Origin: Marinobacterium aestuarii
Lineage (GTDB): Bacteria > Pseudomonadota > Gammaproteobacteria > Pseudomonadales > Balneatricaceae
DNA length: 64,000 bases
Direction of reading: 5' to 3'
Assembly (NCBI RefSeq): GCF_001651805.1
Contig: NZ_CP015839.1
Location: 4,588,001-4,652,000 of the forward strand
Below, one piece after another: positions 57,582-64,000 of the stretch. Both the position numbers and the translations under genes were made by a program. Under the pieces are notes generated by a model that saw only the letters and a program-made list of their open reading frames with translations, was not told where the DNA came from and did no database searches. Position 1 is the first letter of the stretch, and every line of letters starts with the position of its first letter.

Positions 57582-58412
57582 CTAACCCATGCCCCAGTGA
57601 CGGCGGTGGGTATTTATCAAGCGTGGGTCGGCGGAATTGAGGCTTCGAAAATCCGCCTGCTGCTGCAAAAACGCAGATACCGTCAGACGCTGAAAACCCA
57701 GCTCGTCCAGCAGCGGCAGCGCCTCGTGCAGATAATCCAGGGTCACATCATGGGGGTGGCCGATCAGCAGTGCGGAGCCATAGTGTCGGGCAATTTTGAG
57801 GCCGCGGCGGAACTCGCGGTGCACGAACTCCGGCGTTTGCTCATGATCCAGAAAGACATCACGCATCAGTGAAGGCACCCCCTGTTCCTGCGCCACCTGC
57901 CAGGCCAGGGTACTGGCGGTGGTGCGGCTGTCGACAAACCAGAGACCGCGTTCGCGCAGTACCTCCATCACCCACTCCATGGGCGCACGGCTGGATGTCA
58001 GCAGGCTGCCCATATGATTGTTCACGCCGGCGGCGTGGGGAATCGCATCCAGGTCATCGCGCAGAATGCGCTGCAGTTCGGCCTTGTCGAGATCCGGCGT
58101 CAGAGCACCCGGGCCCAGGGCCAGCTGCTGACTGTTGGCCATGGGGGCATGCAGCATCACGCCCTTGCCCAGGGCGCGGGCTTCCTGCGCCAGGGTACGG
58201 CCGTGGTTAGAGTGGGGCAGGAAGGCACAATTGAGCGGGCCCGGCAGCGCCAGGGTGCGGCGACCGGAGGCGAGACTGTGTCCCACATCGTCGATCACCA
58301 GCAGCAGGCGCGGCTGTTCAACATTACCCAGGCCCGGCACCCGGGCCAGCGCCGGCAGAGCAGCCCCGCCCGCCAGGGCAGCAAGACTTGCCAGCAAGGC
58401 GCGTCGGCGCAT
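57582..58412 (-). CDS. Divergent polysaccharide deacetylase family protein (YibQ-like)
   Basis: This 276-residue protein has a signal peptide beginning with an RRR stretch (MRRRALLASLAALAGGAALP). The divergent NodB-like fold shows LLLVIDDVGHSLASG, GVNNHMGSLLTSSR and LLIGHPHDVTLDYL. The family's enzymatic activity is unproven. Its start overlaps the ctpA stop by one base (TGATG), completing the conserved gpmI-envC-ctpA-yibQ block; it probably acts in the cell envelope. Confidence 0.88.
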   Translation of the reverse strand: MRRRALLASLAALAGGAALPALARVPGLGNVEQPRLLLVIDDVGHSLASGRRTLALPGPLNCAFLPHSNHGRTLAQEARALGKGVMLHAPMANSQQLALGPGALTPDLDKAELQRILRDDLDAIPHAAGVNNHMGSLLTSSRAPMEWVMEVLRERGLWFVDSRTTASTLAWQVAQEQGVPSLMRDVFLDHEQTPEFVHREFRRGLKIARHYGSALLIGHPHDVTLDYLHEALPLLDELGFQRLTVSAFLQQQADFRSLNSADPRLINTHRRHWGMG

Positions 58413-59737
58413 CAGCCCTGCTTGAGCGGTGGCTGCAGAATCACCAGCGCCTTGAGCAGATTCAGGGCTTCAAACAGCTGGAAGTCCTGTTCCACCAGCT
58501 TGGCATTGGCCCCTGTTATGGCCTTGGCGGCGCCGTTACCGTTCTCCAGATGACCGCTCAGGTCGCTCTCCTTGACCCCTTCGGCGTTATCCAGATTGCG
58601 TACCTCGGCCTCATCCACCCGTATATCCGGCACTATGCCCTGGGCCTGAATGGAGCGGCCATTGGGGGTAAAGTAACGTGCGGTGGTGAGCTTGACGGCA
58701 CGGTCCGATGTCAGCGGCAGAATGGTCTGCACCGACCCCTTGCCAAAGCTGTCGGTACCCAGCACAAGCGCACGTTTGTGATCCTGCAACGCACCGGCCA
58801 CGATTTCGGACGCCGAAGCGGAGCCTGCGTTAATGAGCACCACCATAGGTACACTGGGGGCCACCGTGGCCGCGCTGGCGTTGAAACGCAGTTCAGAGTT
58901 GGCCAAACGGCCTTCGGTATAGACAATCAGACCCTCGTCGATAAAGGCGTCGCTGACCTCAACGGCCGCCTGCAGCACACCGCCGGGATTGTTGCGCAGA
59001 TCCAGCACCAGGCCACGCAGCGGGGTCGTGCTTTCCAGCGACTTGATCGCCTTGGCGAGTTCCTTGCCGGTATTCACCTGGAACTGGGACACCCGCAGGT
59101 AACCGTAACCCGACTCCAGCAGGCGATGCTTGACGCTGGCGACCTTGATGCGATCGCGTATCAGTGTGATATCGAAGGGTTTTTCAACCCCCTCGCGCAC
59201 GATGGTCAGGACGATGGGCTCGTTCGGCTTGCCGCGCATCAGCGCCACGGCCTCGTTGAGCGACAGCCCCTGCACCGGTGTTTCGTCGAGTTTGATGATC
59301 AGATCGCCCGCCTTAACGCCACCGCGCTGAGCCGGCGTATCATCGATGGGAGCAATCACGCGAATAAAGCCGTCCTGCTGTCCCACTTCCAGCCCCAGGC
59401 CGCCAAATTCGCCGCTGGTGTACTCCTGCAGGTCCTGGTAGGCATCGGCCTCGAGGTAGGATGAATGCGGATCGAGCCCGGCGATCATGCCGCGAATGGC
59501 ATCTTCCAGCAGCTTGGCATCATCCACCGGCTCAACATAGGCGGTCTTGATACGCTCGAATACCTCGGCAAACAGGCGCAGCTCTTCCAACGGCAAGGTC
59601 GGCGCCTCGGCCAGCATATCCTCGCCATCCTGTTGAGGTACGTCGTCAGCGAAGACAGGCGCTGCCAGAAAGACAGACAACAGCAGCGCACCGAACATCC
59701 TGTTCAGCAGTTCAGGTGCATGAGTCAACAACTTCAT
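58412..59737 (-). CDS. ctpA: S41-family C-terminal processing peptidase (CtpA-like)
   Basis: This 441-residue exported serine protease has a signal peptide at 1-30 (ending APVFA). A PDZ domain occupies about 95-180 (YTSGEFGGLGLEVGQQDGFI, GVKAGDLIIKLDETPV). The catalytic Ser lies in INAGSASASEIVAGAL and the general-base Lys in DSFGKGSVQTI, forming the Ser/Lys dyad of tail-specific proteases. It is coexpressed with the divisome-linked EnvC upstream, so it likely trims envelope or murein-hydrolase partners. Confidence 0.94.
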   Translation of the reverse strand: MKLLTHAPELLNRMFGALLLSVFLAAPVFADDVPQQDGEDMLAEAPTLPLEELRLFAEVFERIKTAYVEPVDDAKLLEDAIRGMIAGLDPHSSYLEADAYQDLQEYTSGEFGGLGLEVGQQDGFIRVIAPIDDTPAQRGGVKAGDLIIKLDETPVQGLSLNEAVALMRGKPNEPIVLTIVREGVEKPFDITLIRDRIKVASVKHRLLESGYGYLRVSQFQVNTGKELAKAIKSLESTTPLRGLVLDLRNNPGGVLQAAVEVSDAFIDEGLIVYTEGRLANSELRFNASAATVAPSVPMVVLINAGSASASEIVAGALQDHKRALVLGTDSFGKGSVQTILPLTSDRAVKLTTARYFTPNGRSIQAQGIVPDIRVDEAEVRNLDNAEGVKESDLSGHLENGNGAAKAITGANAKLVEQDFQLFEALNLLKALVILQPPLKQG

Positions 59738-59797
59738 AACAGCATCCTTAATTCAGTCACACCGGAAATGGATCAGCTCTAACAAAAGACCCTGGCG

Positions 59798-60931
59798 CTA
59801 GCGCCCGGCCAGCCAGCGCGCCGGGTCCGTCGGCTTGCCGTTAAAACGTACCGCAAAATAGAGGCTTGGCTCAGTATAGCCGCCACTGTTGCCCACGGTC
59901 GCCACGGCGTCACCGGCATCAACCCAGGCGCCCGGCTCCTTCAGCAACCGCTGGTTGTGGCCATAGAGGCTCATGTAGCCGCCGCCATGATCGATAATAA
60001 GCAGCAGGCCGTAGCCCCGCAGCCAGTCCGAGAATACCACCCGGCCTTGATGCACCGCACGCACTTCCCGCCCGGCCTGGGCCGCGATCAGGAGGCCGTC
60101 ATAGCTGACACCCGAGTCTGTGTTGCCAAAGGCCCGCACCAGGCGCCCGTCCACCGGCCAGGACAGCTTGCCCTTGAGATCCGGCAACGAACGGGCTTCA
60201 CGCGCCATTTTCGCCGCCTTGAGCGCCTTTTCGATCTGTGCCAGCACCGACTCAAGCTGCTTGCGATCGCTGTCCAGACCCTTGAGCTTGCCCTGCTTGG
60301 AATCAATCGATTTGGCGAGTTTGGCCAGGGTGGCCTTGCGCTCTTCGCGCACCGCTCCCAGGCGCTGCTGCCGGCTTTCCAGCTCATTGCGCCTTGCCAG
60401 CAACTCGGCCTGGGTGTCATCCAGCGCCGACTCGGTGCTTTCAAGCTCCGTCAGCTGCTGCTGATAGAGCGTCAGCTGCGCCACCAGTTCCCCGTTGATG
60501 AGGTCGAAGTAGTGCAGCATACGATCGATCTGGGCCGGATCACCCTGGTTAAGCAGCAGTTGCAGGCGTGGCTGATTACCCAGGCGATACTGTTTGCGCA
60601 GCTGGCGCTGCAACTGATCCGTACTGGCTGTCAGAGACGCGCGCAGCGCATCACGGCGCTGTTCCAGGTCACCGGCCCGACTACCCAGCTGGCCCAGCTT
60701 CTGCTCGAGCTCGGCCAGCTGATTGCCCAGCTGACCGATCTCGGCTTCGCTGTCGCGCAGGGTCTGCTGCAGCGTCTTGCGCTCGCCCTGTTGCCCCTTG
60801 ATAGAGTTCTGCAGGGCACTGATATCTTTCTGCAGCCGCTGAATCTGCGCCTCGGTGGCCTGCTTGTCCGCTGCCATCAGCAGGCTGCCCTGCAGAACCA
60901 GCAGCACCAACATTAGTATACGCATCATCAT
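59798..60931 (-). CDS. envC: Murein hydrolase activator EnvC
   Basis: This 377-residue protein has a signal peptide at 1-20, a long coiled coil (about 20-240, with repeated Leu/Gln/Glu heptads) and a C-terminal LytM/M23 domain (about 255-375). Key catalytic residues are degenerate: the usual first zinc ligand is replaced (SYDGLLIA) and LYGHNQ lacks the full H-x-H pair, as in EnvC, which activates amidases AmiA/B instead of cutting murein itself. Genes gpmI and ctpA flank it in the usual order. Confidence 0.93.
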   Translation of the reverse strand: MMMRILMLVLLVLQGSLLMAADKQATEAQIQRLQKDISALQNSIKGQQGERKTLQQTLRDSEAEIGQLGNQLAELEQKLGQLGSRAGDLEQRRDALRASLTASTDQLQRQLRKQYRLGNQPRLQLLLNQGDPAQIDRMLHYFDLINGELVAQLTLYQQQLTELESTESALDDTQAELLARRNELESRQQRLGAVREERKATLAKLAKSIDSKQGKLKGLDSDRKQLESVLAQIEKALKAAKMAREARSLPDLKGKLSWPVDGRLVRAFGNTDSGVSYDGLLIAAQAGREVRAVHQGRVVFSDWLRGYGLLLIIDHGGGYMSLYGHNQRLLKEPGAWVDAGDAVATVGNSGGYTEPSLYFAVRFNGKPTDPARWLAGR

Positions 60932-60958
60932 GGGATTCCTGGGGCGGCCCCGGCAGGA

Positions 60959-62509
60959 TCAGCCCCTTGTTATCAGGGACTTGCCGGTCATTTCCCGCGG
61001 CTGTTCCAGCCCCATCAGGGCCAGCAGCGTGGGCGCCAGGTCACACAGGGCACCGTCGGCAAGACCCACCTGAGCGACACGGGGGCCGTCGTAGATCAGT
61101 GCGACCGGCCAGTTGGTGTGGGCGGTGTGGGGCTGACCCGTCTTGGGATTGACCATCAATTCGACATTGCCGTGATCGGCGGTGATCAGGGTTTCGCCGC
61201 CCACTTCACGCATGGCCGCCAGAATCTGGCGAATGCTGTCGTCAATGACTTCGCAGGCCTTGACCGCAGCATCGAACTTGCCGGTATGGCCCACCATGTC
61301 GCCGTTGGCCAGATTGCAGACGATAAGGTCGTACTTGCCACTGCGAACGGCTTCGCACAGCTTTTCGGTGACTTCAGGCGCACTCATTTCCGGCTTGAGG
61401 TCATAGGTAGCGACATCGGGAGAGGGCACCAGAATGCGCTCTTCGCCGGGGTAGACTTCCTCGCGACCACCATTGAAGAAGAAGGTGACGTGGGCATATT
61501 TCTCGGTTTCGGAAATACGCAGCTGCGTCTTGCCAAGGCCCGACAGGTATTCGCCCAGATCGTTGCTGATACTGGCCGGCGGATAGGCGCAGGCGCAATC
61601 GATGGAGGCTGCATATTCGGTCATCATCACGTACTCGGCCAGGGCCGGATGCGCGCTGCGCTCAAAACCATCGAAGTCCTGATCCACAAGGGCGCGGGTA
61701 ATTTCCCGCGAGCGGTCCGGCCTAAAGTTGGCACAGATCACGGCGTCGCCGTCGCAGATGGTCCCCCGGGGCTTGCCAGCGGCATCGGTCAGTACCGTAG
61801 CCTGGACAAACTCATCGTTCTCGCCGCGTTCATAGGCTGCCGCCAGCGCCGCCTGGGCGGACTCAAAGCGCTGCGGTGCCTGGCCCAGCGTCATGGCATC
61901 ATAGGCAACCTTTACCCGATCCCAGCGGTTGTCCCGGTCCATCGCATAGTAACGCCCCACCAGGGTGGCAATCGCTCCCACACCGATTTCGGCAAGCTTG
62001 GCCTCGACCTTGGCAATAGAGGGTTCAGCCGAGCGTGGTGGCATGTCGCGGCCATCCAGCACCCCGTGCAGATAAACCGACTTGGCGCCGCGTGCTGCCG
62101 CCATTTCCAGCAGTGCCAGCATGTGCTCTTCATGACTGTGCACGCCGCCTGGCGACAGCAACCCCAGCACATGCACCGCCTTGCCGGCGCTGATCGCCTT
62201 GTCCATCGCGGCGCAGATCACGCTGTTGTCAAAGAAATCGCCGTCACTGATGGCCTTGGAAATACGGGTGAAGTTCTGATAAACCGTGCGTCCGGCACCA
62301 ATATTCATGTGCCCCACTTCGGAATTCCCCATCTGACCGTCGGGCAGGCCTACGGCCAGGCCGGAGGTTTCGATGCGGGAATTCGGATTGGCTGCCAGCA
62401 GAGCATCCCAGGTGGGGGTCTGTGCGGCTTCGATGGCGGAGGATGCTGTGTGCTCGATGCCGAAGCCGTCGAGAATGATCAGTGCTTTGGGGATACGAGT
62501 GGCAGTCAT
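60959..62509 (-). CDS. gpmI: 2,3-bisphosphoglycerate-independent phosphoglycerate mutase
   Basis: This 516-residue, alkaline-phosphatase-superfamily enzyme interconverts 3- and 2-phosphoglycerate. The catalytic phosphorylated Ser is S63 in [17 protein letters not shown]; metal ligands occur in [27 protein letters not shown] and [10 protein letters not shown]. It is the first gene of the gpmI-envC-ctpA-yibQ run and diverges from yibN across 224 bp. Confidence 0.97.
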   Translation of the reverse strand: MTATRIPKALIILDGFGIEHTASSAIEAAQTPTWDALLAANPNSRIETSGLAVGLPDGQMGNSEVGHMNIGAGRTVYQNFTRISKAISDGDFFDNSVICAAMDKAISAGKAVHVLGLLSPGGVHSHEEHMLALLEMAAARGAKSVYLHGVLDGRDMPPRSAEPSIAKVEAKLAEIGVGAIATLVGRYYAMDRDNRWDRVKVAYDAMTLGQAPQRFESAQAALAAAYERGENDEFVQATVLTDAAGKPRGTICDGDAVICANFRPDRSREITRALVDQDFDGFERSAHPALAEYVMMTEYAASIDCACAYPPASISNDLGEYLSGLGKTQLRISETEKYAHVTFFFNGGREEVYPGEERILVPSPDVATYDLKPEMSAPEVTEKLCEAVRSGKYDLIVCNLANGDMVGHTGKFDAAVKACEVIDDSIRQILAAMREVGGETLITADHGNVELMVNPKTGQPHTAHTNWPVALIYDGPRVAQVGLADGALCDLAPTLLALMGLEQPREMTGKSLITRG

Positions 62510-62733
62510 GGAAGTTCTGATGTCCGGATCGGGTTTGCGAAGCGGCCATTTTACTGTGTATTAGCCCCTATTGCGACTGAGCAGAGCGCCCCGGCAGGCC
62601 AATCGCGGCTATCATCACCCTTCCCCTTATGCCGCCGCAGTCAGCATTGTATACTTAGCCGCTAATTTTCAGTGCAATTGCAAAATTCAGACTCGAGCAT
62701 TTGCGAAATCAGGCGTAGTTAACGGAATTCACG

Positions 62734-63147
62734 ATGGAAAACCTGTTCGAATTTGTTGTCAATCACCCCTACCTGATCGCTGCCTGGGTTTTGACCCTGG
62801 CCATGCTACTCTGGAATGAAAGCCGCAAGTCCGGCACATCTGTCACGCCCAATGAGGCTGTCATGCTGATCAACAAGCAGGACGCCGTTGTCATTGATGT
62901 CCGTGCCAAAAAGGAATGGGCTACAGGACACATCACCGATGCGGTCAACCTGCCCATCGCCGATTTTGATACCCGTATCGGGGAACTGAACAAATACAAG
63001 TCGCGACCGGTCATAGTCGTGTGCAACCTGGGCCAGACCGCCGGCAGTGCTACCAAGAAGCTGACCGCGGCCGGTTTTGAACAGGTCACCCGCCTCAGCG
63101 GCGGCATGACCGAATGGAAGGGCCAGAACCTGCCCGTCATAAAGTGA
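62734..63147 (+). CDS. Rhodanese-like membrane-anchored protein (YibN-like)
   Basis: This 137-residue protein has an N-terminal membrane helix (about 10-27: NHPYLIAAWVLTLAMLLW) and a single rhodanese domain with the active-site Cys C97 in VVCNLGQTAG, preceded by VVIDVRAKKEWATGHITDAV. A sulfurtransferase or persulfide-carrier role is likely, facing the cytoplasm. It heads the conserved yibN-grxC-secB group. Confidence 0.92.
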   Translation: MENLFEFVVNHPYLIAAWVLTLAMLLWNESRKSGTSVTPNEAVMLINKQDAVVIDVRAKKEWATGHITDAVNLPIADFDTRIGELNKYKSRPVIVVCNLGQTAGSATKKLTAAGFEQVTRLSGGMTEWKGQNLPVIK

Positions 63148-63152
63148 GCACC

Positions 63153-63404
63153 ATGACCGATATCCTTATTTACACCACCGCCTGGTGTCCGTTCTGCATT
63201 CGCGCCAAGATGCTGCTCGATGGCAAAGGCGCGACCTATACGGAAATCAATGTCGACAAAGAACCGGCCAAGCGCGCCGAAATGATGCAGCGCAGCCGTC
63301 AGCGCACCGTGCCGCAGATTTTCTTTGGTGAAAACCATATCGGCGGCTGCGACGAGCTCTACGCCCTGGAGCGACAGGGCAAGCTCGACAAGCTGCTGGC
63401 CTGA
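63153..63404 (+). CDS. grxC: Glutaredoxin 3
   Basis: ATG at 63153 (MTDILIYTTAWCPFCIRAKM) lies 5 bp after the yibN stop; 83 residues. The dithiol active site is C12-P-F-C15; the glutathione-binding TVPQIFFGENHIGGCDEL (cis-Pro and GG) is intact. It reduces protein disulfides and glutathione adducts in the cytosol. The longer upstream frame lies inside yibN. Confidence 0.96.
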   Translation: MTDILIYTTAWCPFCIRAKMLLDGKGATYTEINVDKEPAKRAEMMQRSRQRTVPQIFFGENHIGGCDELYALERQGKLDKLLA

Positions 63405-63505
63405 TCAACCCGGGTGGCGTCCAGCCTCCCTGCCACTCGGGCACAGCAATACACTGACCCTGTTTTGATGGCAGTGAACTCACGCATACACAAGGAGCAC
63501 ACAAC

Positions 63506-63997
63506 ATGGCTGAAGAAAACGCACAGAACGGCGCACAGCAAGCCACAGGACCGCAATTTTCGGTACAGCGGATCTACCTGAAAGACGTATCGCTGGAAGC
63601 CCCGGGCACACCCGCGATCTTCACGTCGGCGTGGAAACCAGAAATCAATCTGGATCTGAACACCCGTACCCGTACCCTGGGCGAGAATCACTACGAAGTG
63701 ATTCTGACCCTGACCGTAACGGCCAAGAACGATGGCAACAACGCCTTCCTGATCGAGATTCAGCAGGCGGGTATCTTCCAGATTGCAGGTCTGGCCGACG
63801 CCGAACTGAACCATACCCTGGGTGCCTTCTGCCCCAACATCCTGTTCCCCTACGCCCGTGAATCGGTCGACAGCCTGGCCACCAAGGCCAGCTTCCCGGC
63901 ACTGATGCTGGCGCCGGTGAACTTCGATGCCCTGTACGCGCAGCAGATGCAGCAGAAAGCCGCTCAGCCCGCCGAAAGCGAGCCTCAGGCACACTGA
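63506..63997 (+). CDS. secB: Protein-export chaperone SecB
   Basis: This 163-residue protein is preceded by AAGGAG. SecB holds presecretory proteins unfolded and delivers them to SecA. Signature parts are [52 protein letters not shown] and the conserved [20 protein letters not shown]. The acidic/alanine-rich ends match the family. It ends three bases before the window edge; gpsA often follows but is outside. Confidence 0.97.
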   Translation: MAEENAQNGAQQATGPQFSVQRIYLKDVSLEAPGTPAIFTSAWKPEINLDLNTRTRTLGENHYEVILTLTVTAKNDGNNAFLIEIQQAGIFQIAGLADAELNHTLGAFCPNILFPYARESVDSLATKASFPALMLAPVNFDALYAQQMQQKAAQPAESEPQAH

Positions 63998-64000
63998 GCC

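Overview
The window looks like the chromosome of a GC-rich gammaproteobacterium. The complement (thiC/TenA salvage operon under a TPP riboswitch, phhAB, rpmBG-radC, coaBC-dut-argB-slmA, 180-kDa-type NAD-glutamate dehydrogenase, ast genes, gpmI-envC-ctpA-yibQ, yibN-grxC-secB) fits the Oceanospirillales/Pseudomonadales side of the class, perhaps a marine Marinobacterium-like genus. That placement is inferred from gene families and order, not from a database search.

Layout. 1-2220: mobile-element debris, with the right end of an ISAs1-family element, a complete IS5-family element (416-1703) flanked by a 4-bp duplication, and a 50-codon orphan ORF. 2266-3636: two exported proteins of unknown role. 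3674-10253 (minus): a six-gene catabolic operon with a TRAP transporter, an MlrC/M81-type metallopeptidase, a D-amino-acid PLP lyase/dehydratase and a PfkB sugar-acid kinase; ridA and an RpiR/SIS regulator diverge from it. 11864-18980 (minus): TPP riboswitch, thiD, thiZXY transporter, two tenA paralogues, thiC, then two bidirectional terminators, between which lies a decayed second copy of the thiC 3' end.

19090-19370 (plus) holds no convincing protein gene but does contain a likely RsmY/RsmZ/CsrB-type small RNA: nine GGA motifs in about 130 nt, a terminator, and a GacA-box-like palindrome upstream. 19409-26331: 3-hydroxybutyrate dehydrogenase, glycosyltransferase, PAP2 phosphatase, hydrolase, mutM, and a divergent EamA exporter/MocR regulator pair. 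26347-28182: Lrp-type regulator divergent from phhA-phhB (phenylalanine to tyrosine).

28250-40906 (minus) is one gene of 4218 codons, a LapA-like giant adhesin with N-terminal retention modules, a di-alanine LapG-type cleavage motif, a Calx-beta domain, an 8.7-kb array of near-identical 750-bp VCBS-type repeats, and RTX repeats with a type I secretion C-terminus. No secretion or LapD/LapG genes lie beside it.

41389-64000 is mostly housekeeping: rpmG, rpmB, radC, coaBC-dut-argB-slmA, a TSUP permease, an MFS permease, NAD-GDH, and astC / M20 hydrolase / astB. The last four genes suggest arginine breakdown to succinylated intermediates and glutamate. Then come the minus-strand gpmI-envC-ctpA-yibQ block and the plus-strand yibN-grxC-secB block.
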